15,784 nt of DNA. Source: Mesorhizobium sp. Lineage in GTDB: Bacteria > Pseudomonadota > Alphaproteobacteria > Rhizobiales > Rhizobiaceae. The stretch spans positions 1 to 15,784 of the forward strand of contig JAEKLU010000134.1 in assembly GCA_019509685.1 (NCBI GenBank), read 5' to 3'. The translations under genes were made by a program, and so were the position numbers. The notes beneath the pieces are model-generated. The model was given only the letters and a program-made list of their open reading frames with translations, made no database searches and was not told the origin of the DNA. Numbering within the stretch: position 1 is the first letter of the stretch; each line of letters opens with the position of its first letter. Below are positions 7,230-14,469 of this stretch, in pieces.

Positions 7230-8486
7230 ATGAACACAAATCCAGGCGGCGGCGGGGATTTCGGACGGCAAGGCACAAAGGGGCCTATCGTGCCCAAGAC
7301 GGCGGCCGAGGCGCTGCGTCCGGAGGCCGGCACACCACCGCCGCCGTCAAAGCGCTCGCGTGCTTCGCGCAGCCAGGTCGTCGTGTTCCTGAACTTCTTC
7401 CTCTCCGTGGTCATCCTGCTCGTGCTCGCCTCGGGCGCCGCGCTTTATTTCGGCATGCAGGCGTTCACCGAGGCCGGTCCGTCCGCCAATGGCGACACCT
7501 TCATGATCAAGCCGAACACCGGCGTGCAGGAGATCGCCGATCAGCTCGAGCGTCGCAACCTGATCAGCGATGCCCGTATCTTCAGGATGGGCGTGCGCGC
7601 TACCGGCAATGAAACGGCGCTGAAGGCGGGCGAATATGCCATCAAGCCGCGCGCTTCGATGCGCGACATCATGGATCTGTTCAAGAGCGGCAAGTCGGTG
7701 ATGTACTCGCTGACTATCCCGGAAGGGCTGACGGTCGAGCAGGCGCTGCAGCGCGTCGCCGATCAGGAGGCGCTGACCGGCGCCATGCCGGCCACCTTGC
7801 CGCCGGAGGGCAGCATTTCCACCGACACGCTGCGCTTCACCCGTGGCGCCACCAGGCAGCAGATGATCGACAAGCTGGTCGCCGACCAGAAGAAGCTGGT
7901 CGACGACGTCTGGTCGCATCGCGCGCCCGATCTGCCGATCGCCAACATCGATGATTTCGTCACCCTTGCCTCGATCGTCGAGAAGGAAACGGGCCGAAGC
8001 GACGAGCGCTCGCGCGTCGCCGCCGTCTTCCTCAACCGCCTGGCCAAGGGCATGCGGCTGCAGTCCGATCCGACCATCATATACGGTCTGTTCGGCGGCA
8101 AGGGTAAACCCGCCGACCGGCCGATCTACCAGTCCGACATCGACAAGCAGACGCCTTACAACACCTATCTGATCAAGGGCCTGCCGCCGACGCCGATCGC
8201 CTGCCCGGGCCGCGCGGCGCTGGAAGCGGTCGCCAATCCGTCGAAGACCGACGATCTCTATTTTGTCGCCGACGGCAATGGCGGCCATGTCTTTGCCGCG
8301 ACGCTGGAAGAGCACAACCAGAATGTCGCCCGCTACCGGGCGCTGCAGAAGAAGCAGGCCGATGCTGCCGCCAAGGCTTCCGGCCAGACGACGGCGCCCG
8401 CCGCTCCCGACGACAACGCCGATGGCAATGACGCCGGAGGCGATGCAGGCGAGAACGGCGATGCCGGCGGCGACGCCGCGCAATAG
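7230..8486 (+). CDS. mltG: Endolytic transglycosylase MltG
   Basis: MltG (YceG) is an inner-membrane lytic transglycosylase that cleaves nascent peptidoglycan glycan strands in the periplasm and is thought to end their elongation. The 418-residue protein has a proline-rich cytoplasmic start, one membrane segment at about 48-75, a LysM-like region at about 85-160 (FMIKPNTGVQEIADQLERRNL) and the catalytic YceG domain. The active-site motif ASIVEKETG is intact (E251 and E253), followed by FLNRLAKGMRLQSDPTIIYG and the substrate-binding PYNTYLIKGLPPTPIACPG. The C-terminal 50 or so residues are low-complexity, rich in Ala, Asp and Gly, beyond the usual family end. The start ATG has only a weak ribosome site (GTAGGG). 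It lies between the fab genes and yicC-gmk, as in other rhizobia. Confidence 0.94.
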   Translation: MNTNPGGGGDFGRQGTKGPIVPKTAAEALRPEAGTPPPPSKRSRASRSQVVVFLNFFLSVVILLVLASGAALYFGMQAFTEAGPSANGDTFMIKPNTGVQEIADQLERRNLISDARIFRMGVRATGNETALKAGEYAIKPRASMRDIMDLFKSGKSVMYSLTIPEGLTVEQALQRVADQEALTGAMPATLPPEGSISTDTLRFTRGATRQQMIDKLVADQKKLVDDVWSHRAPDLPIANIDDFVTLASIVEKETGRSDERSRVAAVFLNRLAKGMRLQSDPTIIYGLFGGKGKPADRPIYQSDIDKQTPYNTYLIKGLPPTPIACPGRAALEAVANPSKTDDLYFVADGNGGHVFAATLEEHNQNVARYRALQKKQADAAAKASGQTTAPAAPDDNADGNDAGGDAGENGDAGGDAAQ

Positions 8487-8555
8487 GCAACGCCATCTTC
8501 AGCCTGCCCGCTCGCGTCCTTTGACGCGGGGCCATATTCATGTTTTGAGGGGATC

Positions 8556-8579
8556 CGCCGTCCGGGCACCGGACCGGCG
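8556..8579. repeat. Strong GC-rich hairpin between mltG and yicC
   Basis: CGCCGTCCGG (8556-8565) pairs with CCGGACCGGCG (8569-8579) across a three-base loop, with one bulged base. There is no T run after it, so it is not a classical terminator. It could stabilise the mltG transcript end or affect readthrough into yicC. It lies 64 bases before the yicC start. Confidence 0.4.
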
Positions 8580-8642
8580 ATTTCTGGGGTGCGCGGCGCC
8601 GGGCATAGAACGCGCGGGCCACGACAGGGGATGACAGGCACA

Positions 8643-9453
8643 ATGAACCTGCAAAGCATGACCGGCTTCGCGCGGTCCGTCGCCGAAAGCGACGGGACCT
8701 CGATCGCCTGGGAGGTGAAATCGGTCAACGGCAAGAGCGTCGAAGTGAGACTCCGGCTGCCGCCAGGTTTCGACCGGCTGGAGACCGTCGTCCGGCAGAC
8801 GGTTCAAAAGCGCTTCGCGCGCGGCAATTTCCAGGCGACATTGACGGTTGGCCGCGCTGCGGCCAAGCAGGTGCTGCCGGTGGTCAACGAAGCGTTCCTC
8901 AAGGACCTGGCGGGGTTGGCCAAGCGCTTGCAGGAGCAATACGGCATCGAGCCCGCCACCGCCGACGGCCTCTTGTCGCTGCGCGGCGTGCTCGACATTC
9001 CCGAGGCCGTCGAGACCGAGGAGGAGCGGGCAGTGCTTGACGCCGCGATCCTGACGGCGCTCGACGCGGCGCTCAACGGGCTGGAGCAGGCAAGGCGCGG
9101 TGAGGGCGCGGCACTCGGCGCGCTGCTGGCCGGCCATATCGACGCCATCGAGGCGCTAACGCTAAAGGCCGAGGCCGACCCCTCGCGCGAGCCGGCCGCA
9201 ATCCGCGAGCGCATCGCCGAGCAGGTGCGGCTCCTGATGGACGCCGCGGCCAATCTCGATGCCGCCAGGTTGCATCAGGAGGCGGCCTTCCTCGCCACCA
9301 AGGCCCCGCAAGCTCGATTTTCTGGCGCAGGAATTCAACCGCGAATCGAATACGCTGTGCTCCAAGTCGAACGCCGCCGCGGTCACCGCGATCGGACTGG
9401 AACTCAAGGCGGTGGTCGATCAGTTTCGCGAACAGGTCCAGAATCTGGAGTGA
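8643..9453 (+). pseudogene. yicC: YicC/YloC family endoribonuclease, broken by internal deletion and frameshift
   Basis: YicC-family proteins are cytoplasmic RNases; some members are reported to cleave structured RNAs. The N-terminus [12 protein letters not shown] and the following 221 codons are intact up to FLATKA. The normal C-terminal end, [20 protein letters not shown] through REQVQNLE and a TGA, is present at 9307-9453 but in a different frame. Family members have about 28 residues between these two points (a helix rich in E, L and R ending in a GR motif), and they are absent here. The sequence therefore has lost roughly 80-85 bases at about 9303-9309, with a change of frame. From the native start the frame runs on without a stop into gmk. 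The conserved C-terminal DUF1732 segment cannot be made in frame, so YicC activity is probably lost. An assembly error is the main alternative. Confidence 0.85.
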
Positions 9454-9458
9454 CGGGA

Positions 9459-10133
9459 ATGGTTGCCAAGGAGCCGACGGCTGCCCGGGATCTGGGGTCC
9501 CGCATCCGCCGCCGCGGATTGATGCTTGTGCTGTCGTCGCCGTCGGGCGCCGGCAAGTCGACGATCGCGCGCAATCTGCTGGAAAGCGATGGAAGTCTGG
9601 AGCTGTCGGTCTCCGTCACCACAAGGCCGCGCCGCGGCTCCGAGATCGAAGGCGTCCACTATCATTTCCGCACCATGCGCGAGTTCGAGCGGCTGCGCGA
9701 TTCCGACGCGCTGCTCGAATGGGCGCAGGTGCACGGCAATTGCTATGCCACGCCGCGCGAACCGGCGGAGCTGGCGTTGGCCCAGGGACGCGACATGCTG
9801 TTCGACATCGACTGGCAAGGCGCCCAGCAGCTCAAGGAGAAGATGCGCGCCGATATCGTCTCGATCTTCATCCTGCCGCCGTCGATGAAGGAATTGAAGG
9901 CGCGCCTCAAGCGCCGCGCCGAGGACCAGGAATCCGTCATCGAGACCAGGCTGAAGAACGCCCGCCTCGAGATCGAGCATTGGAAGGAATACGACTTCGT
10001 CATCGTCAACGACGATCTCGATCGCGCCTTCGCCGAAGTCCGCGCGATCGTCGCCGCCGAGCGGCTTAGGCGCGACCGGCGGCCCGGCTTGTTCGATTTT
10101 GTATCCGGGTTGCTGGACGAGAAGACGCAGTAA
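9459..10133 (+). CDS. gmk: Guanylate kinase
   Basis: Gmk phosphorylates GMP to GDP with ATP in the cytoplasm, an essential step of guanine nucleotide supply. The 224-residue length fits the alphaproteobacterial family. The P-loop [10 protein letters not shown] lies at 26-35 (K33), followed by the GMP-binding region [19 protein letters not shown], then [10 protein letters not shown] and the lid-side arginines in [12 protein letters not shown]. The ATG at 9459 follows the native yicC stop by five bases, and a GGAG site eight bases before it lies at the end of yicC, so the two genes were translationally coupled. The same frame is open upstream into the broken yicC, so a fused 496-residue product starting at 8643 is also possible. 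The enzyme itself looks intact. Confidence 0.96.
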   Translation: MVAKEPTAARDLGSRIRRRGLMLVLSSPSGAGKSTIARNLLESDGSLELSVSVTTRPRRGSEIEGVHYHFRTMREFERLRDSDALLEWAQVHGNCYATPREPAELALAQGRDMLFDIDWQGAQQLKEKMRADIVSIFILPPSMKELKARLKRRAEDQESVIETRLKNARLEIEHWKEYDFVIVNDDLDRAFAEVRAIVAAERLRRDRRPGLFDFVSGLLDEKTQ

Positions 10134-10176
10134 GCCCGGCGCCGTTGCGTCGCTGAACCGATAATCGCATCAGCCG

Positions 10177-10566
10177 CTAATGCATGTCGCCCAGAAGTGT
10201 GCAGCGGTTCTGGGACGACGACATGCATCGAAATAAAGGCCTAAAGCGCGTCGTCTGAATCCGTTTCAGCGCGACGCGCTTTAGGGAGATCGTCCGGCCA
10301 ACGCTGTGCTCCATGAAGACGCGCAAGATTCGAATCCTGTTCTCGGCCAGCCGATAGGCTGCAATGTACGGCGTGCCGACGATCACGAGCTCTCGTGTTC
10401 CGGCAAGCCTGCCGATCCGACCGCTTTTGGGAAAGTCTCGCAGGCGGCTGACGACGGCGACAATTCGCTCATCGATGGCGATCGCGGCGGCGGGGTTGTC
10501 AGCCTCGATATGCGTAAAAATCCCGTCGCGGTCCGGTAACGCGAATGGCGACCAGACGATTTTCAA
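10177..10566 (-). CDS. RelE/ParE family toxin with a frameshifted C-terminus
   Basis: This is the toxin gene of a type II toxin-antitoxin pair. Residues 1-83 look like a normal RelE/ParE fold: MKIVWSP at the start, then SRLRDFPKSGRIGRLAGTRELVI and PYIAAYRLAENRIRILRV. Family members then usually continue with a short strand such as LHGAQRWP. Here that peptide is encoded at 10295-10318 but one frame off, consistent with loss of one base near 10318. In the existing frame the protein instead runs through two palindromic repeats to a stop at 10177, giving 129 residues rather than about 95-105. Repairing the shift would give 108 residues ending at 10241. The start is TTG, overlapping the antitoxin stop by four bases. 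Loss of the C-terminal strand probably weakens or abolishes toxicity. Confidence 0.8.
   Translation of the reverse strand: MKIVWSPFALPDRDGIFTHIEADNPAAAIAIDERIVAVVSRLRDFPKSGRIGRLAGTRELVIVGTPYIAAYRLAENRIRILRVFMEHSVGRTISLKRVALKRIQTTRFRPLFRCMSSSQNRCTLLGDMH
10180..10228. repeat. Palindromic intergenic repeat (RIME-like), ATGCATGTCG ends
   Basis: ATGCATGTCG (10180-10189) pairs exactly with CGACATGCAT (10219-10228). Inside, CCCAGAA pairs with TTCTGGG around a GTGTGCAGCGG core. The core resembles the repeats at 7081 and 13284. It lies 46 bases after the gmk stop. I recognise this type from rhizobial genomes, but no search was done. Confidence 0.7.
10241..10284. repeat. 44-bp palindromic repeat at the toxin gene end
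   Basis: Perfect 13-bp arms CTAAAGCGCGTCG (10241-10253) and CGACGCGCTTTAG (10272-10284) enclose 18 bases. It lies 12 bases from the previous repeat. If the toxin frameshift is repaired, the toxin stop codon TAG falls on the first three bases of this element, so its last codons come from the repeat. Confidence 0.75.
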
Positions 10567-10871
10567 GATCTAGGTTCACCAGCCTTGCGATGCGCTGCCG
10601 CGCGTCTTTCAGCAAAATGCGCCTCGACTTGTTCGTCGGGGATGTCGGGTCGCGTGTCGTCGAGGGCCTCTCGCACCTTGGCGCGAAACCACACGTCGTA
10701 GGCCTCGTTGTTTGTGACCAGATCAATGGGTAGCGCACCTTCGTTGGCGGTTCGGGTAAGCAGAATCCGCACCGCATCCGACACCGTCAGCCCCATACTT
10801 TCGAGCACTGCGGAGGCCCGATCCCGGATGTCGGCATCGATACGCGTCTGGACAAGTGCGTTCGCCGGCAT
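10563..10871 (-). CDS. RelB/DinJ family antitoxin
   Basis: This 102-residue protein is the likely antitoxin that binds and neutralises the adjacent toxin and represses their shared promoter. The N-terminal half has the ribbon-helix-helix pattern of RelB/DinJ proteins: ALVQTRIDADIRDRASAVLESMGLTVSDAVRILLTRTANEGALPI. The C-terminal half is charged (YDVWFRAKVREALDD, then EAHFAERRAAAHRKAGEPRS) and would wrap the toxin. The ATG at 10871 is chosen because AAGGAG lies six bases upstream; longer in-frame starts at about 10934 and 10919 lack this. The toxin start overlaps its TGA, which points to coupled translation with antitoxin first. The antitoxin reads intact even though its toxin is damaged. Confidence 0.88.
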   Translation of the reverse strand: MPANALVQTRIDADIRDRASAVLESMGLTVSDAVRILLTRTANEGALPIDLVTNNEAYDVWFRAKVREALDDTRPDIPDEQVEAHFAERRAAAHRKAGEPRS

Positions 10872-10877
10872 GGCAAT

Positions 10878-10883
10878 CTCCTT
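10878..10883 (-). promoter_or_regulatory. Ribosome binding site that sets the antitoxin start
   Basis: On the minus strand this is AAGGAG, six bases before the ATG at 10871. It excludes the longer in-frame starts and makes the ribbon-helix-helix domain begin at the N-terminus. Confidence 0.65.
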
Positions 10884-10934
10884 GTCAACAATGTAATGCG
10901 TTTGAATGACGATTGCCATACCTTCGTTGCGCAA

Positions 10935-11228
10935 TCACACCTTGATCCCATCGATCAGAATGAGGTTGCGGCTGAGCGCTGCATCGCGGACCTCAAGCGC
11001 AGCTGCGTATTCGTCCGAGCGATACCAGCGCCGCGCCGTTTCGATGTCGGGGAATTCGACGACGATCAGCGGGCCGGGCTTCCAATTGCCTTCCAGCGTC
11101 TCTACCTCGCCGCCGCGAACCAGGTAGCGTCCGCCATGCGCTGCGATGGAAGCAGCCGCGCGGGCTCGATAGATTTCGATTGTCTCTTCGTCGCGGATTG
11201 TGACGTCGGAAATGACATAGGCAGGCAT
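10935..11228 (-). CDS. DUF1330 domain-containing protein
   Basis: This 97-residue protein is a complete DUF1330 domain, a small ferredoxin-like alpha/beta fold related to dimeric barrel proteins. The usual pattern is visible: MPAYVISDVTIRDEETIEIYR, then GGRYLVRGGEVETLEGNW, then IVVEFPDIETARRWYRSDEY and AALSRNLILIDG. No enzymatic activity is established for the family. The ATG at 11228 has GGAG six bases upstream. It lies on the same strand as the toxin-antitoxin pair, 63 bases before the antitoxin, and 73 bases after the rsmA stop. It is probably cytoplasmic (no signal peptide). Confidence 0.9.
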   Translation of the reverse strand: MPAYVISDVTIRDEETIEIYRARAAASIAAHGGRYLVRGGEVETLEGNWKPGPLIVVEFPDIETARRWYRSDEYAAALEVRDAALSRNLILIDGIKV

Positions 11229-11301
11229 CGCAAGCTCCAGGCTGTTTCGCCTGCCTATCTATGTCGCAAGTCTCTGGATACCAGCGCCGCGGCAGCGGCG
11301 A

Positions 11302-12150
11302 TCAAACCGAATTCGTCAGCCGCACGAATTCCTCGACGCTGAGCGTCTCGGCGCGGCGCGTCGGGTCGATGCCGGCGCGGGCGAGCAGCGCCTCGCCGCC
11401 CATGCTCTTGACGCTTTGCCTCAGCATCTTGCGGCGCTGGCCGAAGGCCGCCTCGGTCATGCGGCCGAGCTTTCTGACGTCAGCGGGCAGGGGCGTGGCG
11501 CGCGGCACCAGATGCACGACCGAGGAGGTGACCTTGGGCGGCGGCGTGAAGGCTTGCGGCGGCACGTCGAAGGCTATCCTGGCCTCGGTGCGCCAGCCGG
11601 CGAGCACGCCGAGCCGACCATAGGCATCGCTCTCAGGGCCGGCGGTAATGCGCTCGGCCACCTCGCGCTGGAACATCAGCGTCATCGACTGGTAGAAGGG
11701 CGGCCAGTCGGCCACCGTCAGCCAGCGGATCAGAAGCTCGGTGCCGATATTGTAGGGCAGGTTGGCGACGATCTTGACGGGAGCGCCGTCCGCCGTGGCG
11801 GCAAGCGCGGAAAAATCCGTCTTCAGCGCATCGCCGGGAATGACCTCCAGCCGTCGAGGATAATGGTTGGAGACTTCGGCAAGCGCCTCCAGGCAGCGCT
11901 CGTCGCGCTCGATGGCGATGACGCGGCGTGCGCCGTTGAACAGCAGCGCCCTGGTCAGCCCGCCGGGTCCAGGTCCGACCTCGATCACGGTCGCTTCTCC
12001 GAGGTCGCCCGCCGCGCGCGCGATCTTGCTCGTCAAATTGAGGTCGAGTAGGAAATTCTGGCCGAGCGCCTTCTTTGCCTGCAGGCCGTGGCGCTCGATC
12101 ACCGCGCGCAGTGGCGGCAAGCCGTCGATGGTCGTGCGCCCCTCGTTCAC
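11302..12150 (-). CDS. rsmA: 16S rRNA (adenine(1518)-N6/adenine(1519)-N6)-dimethyltransferase
   Basis: RsmA (KsgA) dimethylates two adjacent adenines near the 3' end of 16S rRNA using S-adenosylmethionine, a late small-subunit assembly step. The 282-residue protein has the family entry motif ALGQNFLLD (28-36), the SAM-binding motif [11 protein letters not shown] (57-66), the acidic IERDE (80-84), GDALKTDF (106-113) and the catalytic NLPYN (130-134). The C-terminal [12 protein letters not shown] and [12 protein letters not shown] are also typical. The start is GTG; its AGGA ribosome site overlaps the pdxA stop codon nine bases upstream, so the two are translationally coupled. It is the last gene of the lptD-surA-pdxA-rsmA group and ends facing the toxin island. 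Confidence 0.96.
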   Translation of the reverse strand: MNEGRTTIDGLPPLRAVIERHGLQAKKALGQNFLLDLNLTSKIARAAGDLGEATVIEVGPGPGGLTRALLFNGARRVIAIERDERCLEALAEVSNHYPRRLEVIPGDALKTDFSALAATADGAPVKIVANLPYNIGTELLIRWLTVADWPPFYQSMTLMFQREVAERITAGPESDAYGRLGVLAGWRTEARIAFDVPPQAFTPPPKVTSSVVHLVPRATPLPADVRKLGRMTEAAFGQRRKMLRQSVKSMGGEALLARAGIDPTRRAETLSVEEFVRLTNSV

Positions 12151-12159
12151 TTCAAGTCC

Positions 12160-13188
12160 TCATGCGGCCGCGGCCTGGCGGCCGCTGTCGGCCAGCCGGC
12201 GCGCCAGCCTGAGCGCCGCGATCAGGCTGTCGGCGCGCGCGATGCCCTTGCCGGCAATGTCGAAGGCGGTGCCGTGATCGGGCGAGGTGCGGATGAAGGG
12301 CAGGCCGAGCGTGACATTGACCGCCTCGTCGAAGGCCAGCGTCTTGGCCGGGATCAGCGCCTGGTCGTGATACATGCAGAGCGCGGCGTCATAGGAGGCG
12401 CGCGCGCGCGGATGGAACATGGTGTCGGCGGGTAGCGGTCCGATCGCATCGATGCCTTCGGCCTTCAGCATCTCGACGGCCGGCTGGACGATGGCCAGAT
12501 CCTCCGATCCCATCGCACCGCCTTCGCCGGCATGCGGGTTGAGCCCGGCAATGGCAAGCCTCGGCCGCGCGATGCCGAAGCGGTCGCGAAGGTCGGCGGC
12601 GGTGATACGTGCCGTGGCGACGATAAGCTCCGTTGTCAGCCGCTTCGGCACATCCGCCAGCGGGATATGTATGGTCACCGGAACGGTGCGCAGTTCGGGC
12701 CCGGCCAGGAGCATCACCGGCATCACCTCGGCGCCGGTGTGGCGCGAGGCCAGATGCGCAAGATATTCGGTGTGGCCGGGAAAGCCGAAGCCGGCATCAT
12801 AGAGCGGCTTCTTGGCAATCGGGCAGGTGACTATTGCCGCGGCGCGGCCGGCGAAACAGTCGGCGACGGCGCGGTCGATGGCTTCGATGGTACCGGCCGC
12901 ATTGGCAGGATCGGGCTCTCCCGGACTGTCGACATGGCGGGCATGGAGCGGCACGATAGGCAGCGCCCGGGCGAAATGATGCGCCGCATGCCCGGGCAAG
13001 GTCTCGGCGATCGTCACCGCGGCGCCGATCCGGCGCGCCCGCGCCTCGATCAGGTCGGGGTCGGCGAGCAGGTAGAAGGGCGGCACGCCGGCGCTGTCGC
13101 CCGCCTGCCAGGCGACAATGGCGATCTCCGGTCCGATACCGGAAGGATCGCCGACACTGAGCGCCAGCGGCGCATCGGTCTTGCTCAT
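12160..13188 (-). CDS. pdxA: 4-hydroxythreonine-4-phosphate dehydrogenase
   Basis: PdxA oxidises 4-phosphohydroxy-L-threonine with NAD in pyridoxal 5'-phosphate (vitamin B6) synthesis. The 342-residue protein begins with [12 protein letters not shown] and carries three metal-binding histidines: H139 in GHTEYLA, H219 in NPHAGEGG and H274 in MYHDQALIP. The C-terminal [16 protein letters not shown] motif is complete. The ATG at 13188 is preferred because the family starts near this point; an in-frame ATG 33 codons upstream would add a non-conserved leader reaching into a repeat. The ribosome site is weak. It is followed by rsmA with a nine-base gap. Confidence 0.96.
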   Translation of the reverse strand: MSKTDAPLALSVGDPSGIGPEIAIVAWQAGDSAGVPPFYLLADPDLIEARARRIGAAVTIAETLPGHAAHHFARALPIVPLHARHVDSPGEPDPANAAGTIEAIDRAVADCFAGRAAAIVTCPIAKKPLYDAGFGFPGHTEYLAHLASRHTGAEVMPVMLLAGPELRTVPVTIHIPLADVPKRLTTELIVATARITAADLRDRFGIARPRLAIAGLNPHAGEGGAMGSEDLAIVQPAVEMLKAEGIDAIGPLPADTMFHPRARASYDAALCMYHDQALIPAKTLAFDEAVNVTLGLPFIRTSPDHGTAFDIAGKGIARADSLIAALRLARRLADSGRQAAAA

Positions 13189-13244
13189 CTTATGCCGTTT
13201 GCGCCAGGCCGTTCGTTCCGCCAGGAGTGGCGTTAAATCAAAGA

Positions 13245-13277
13245 GTGGTTCGACGTTTTCGCGAAACGGTGACCCAC
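13245..13277. repeat. Degenerate palindrome upstream of pdxA
   Basis: An imperfect palindrome centred on 13261: GTGG (13245-13248) with CCAC (13274-13277), and CGTTT (13254-13258) with AAACG (13264-13268). It resembles the CCGTTTC/GAAACGG core of the element at 13342-13382 and looks like a decayed copy. Confidence 0.45.
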
Positions 13278-13283
13278 CCTGGA

Positions 13284-13326
13284 GCAATTCCAGGAAAAGT
13301 GTGAGCGGCTTTCCGTCCGGAATTGC
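13284..13326. repeat. Palindromic intergenic repeat (RIME-like), second copy of the 7081 element
   Basis: GCAATTCC (13284-13291) pairs exactly with GGAATTGC (13319-13326). The core GTGAGCGGCTTTCCG matches the element at 7081-7123, and the similarity continues into the following AAAACA. It lies between pdxA and the surA-like gene, in the middle of three palindromes. Confidence 0.68.
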
Positions 13327-13341
13327 GTCAAAACAATGAGT

Positions 13342-13382
13342 TAGAGCGCTTCGCCGTTTCTTTGAAACGGTGAAATGCTCTA
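13342..13382. repeat. Palindromic repeat overlapping the surA stop codon
   Basis: TAGAGC (13342-13347) pairs with GCTCTA (13377-13382), and CCGTTTC (13354-13360) pairs with GAAACGG (13364-13370) around a TTT loop. The TAG stop of the surA-like gene (13380-13382) is the outermost triplet of the repeat. No T run follows, so it is not a typical terminator, but as RNA it would be a stable 3'-end hairpin. Confidence 0.7.
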
Positions 13383-14303
13383 GCGTTCAACGATCTTGGC
13401 GCTCTTGCGCAGTTCGTCGACATATTTCTTGCTGAGCGCGTCGGCGTCCTTGTCGTTGCTGCCTTCGGCCTGGAACACCATCTGCGCCGCTTTATCGTCG
13501 GAAACCTCGCGCGAGGAGCAGATGCCGATGAACTCGACGCCGCGATCGGTCTCGCGCGTCACCGTCGCGCCGCCGACCTTGGTCGCCTTGATCTGCTCGG
13601 CCCAGTCCGGTGGCAATTGCGGCGCCAGCACGCGGCCGAGATCGCGCACGGTGACGTCGATCAGACCCTTGGCGAATTCGCGGGTGGTGGCACAGCCGTT
13701 GAAGCGCGCGCGCATGGCGTCAGCCTCGCGCTTGCGCTTGGCAAGCGTGGCGCTGCGCTCGGAAGCCGGCACCACGAAGATCACCTGCTGCAGCATATAT
13801 TCCATGGCGGTCGGCTTGGAGCCGCCTTTATCGAGCATGCGCCGCACCGCGTCCTGTTCGGTCACCGCGCCGCCGTCACCGGAACGGTAGCGGGCGCTGA
13901 GCGCCTGGTTCCAAGCCATCTGCGCGCGGATGAATTCCTTGAAATGCTCCTTGGTGACGCCCGACTGCGTCATGACGGCGTCGAGCTTGGCCAGCGGCAT
14001 CTTGTTGCCCGAGGCAAAGCGCTGGTAGGCGGCATCGACCTGCTGGTCGGAGATGCGGATGCCGAGCCGCTTGGCCTCGGCCAGCCGCAGCGTCTGGTCG
14101 ATCATCTCCTGGCCGGCATCGGCCTTCTTGTGCTGCAGCTTCAAAAACGCCGCGCGGTGCTGAATGTCGCCAGTGGTGATCGGTATGTTGTTGACGATGT
14201 ATTTGACCCCGCTGGCGAATGCGGGTGGCGTCATTGCCGCCATCGAAACCGAGGTTGCCGCCACCAGCAGCGCGAAGCCTGCTGAAAACAGGTATTTCCT
14301 CAT
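13380..14303 (-). CDS. SurA-like periplasmic chaperone / peptidylprolyl isomerase
   Basis: This 307-residue exported protein probably escorts outer-membrane proteins such as LptD through the periplasm. A signal peptide spans residues 1-30, ending PAFA before SGVKYIVNN. The SurA N-terminal domain follows at about 32-140 ([20 protein letters not shown], then [17 protein letters not shown], then [15 protein letters not shown]). One parvulin-like region at about 165-275 has [24 protein letters not shown] and [14 protein letters not shown]. The usual parvulin HIL motif is replaced by LQQVIF, so isomerase activity is doubtful. It has one parvulin-like domain, against two in E. coli SurA. The ATG at 14303 follows AAGG four bases upstream. 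Its place between lptD and pdxA supports the call. Confidence 0.88.
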   Translation of the reverse strand: MRKYLFSAGFALLVAATSVSMAAMTPPAFASGVKYIVNNIPITTGDIQHRAAFLKLQHKKADAGQEMIDQTLRLAEAKRLGIRISDQQVDAAYQRFASGNKMPLAKLDAVMTQSGVTKEHFKEFIRAQMAWNQALSARYRSGDGGAVTEQDAVRRMLDKGGSKPTAMEYMLQQVIFVVPASERSATLAKRKREADAMRARFNGCATTREFAKGLIDVTVRDLGRVLAPQLPPDWAEQIKATKVGGATVTRETDRGVEFIGICSSREVSDDKAAQMVFQAEGSNDKDADALSKKYVDELRKSAKIVER

Positions 14304-14469
14304 ATCACCTTCCCATTTTCCCACCACGATGGCGCCGCACGTCCTCCGAACGTATGCGCTGTGTGGTCAACCCCATGCCCATCTTATGCGGCGAAACGAT
14401 GTCGCCGGCATATGACCCGCGAATCAAGTCATTTTCGAAGGATCACACGCCAAATCAAGGCCCGCGGCG

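Noticed and set aside
11285..11300. CGCCGC-GGCA-GCGGCG hairpin next to the rsmA stop as a terminator
   Set aside because: The stem is only 6 bp and there is no T run on the minus strand after it, so termination is not supported.
13189..13287. Longer N-terminus for PdxA
   Set aside because: The extension would be translated from part of a palindromic repeat and precedes the conserved [17 protein letters not shown] start.
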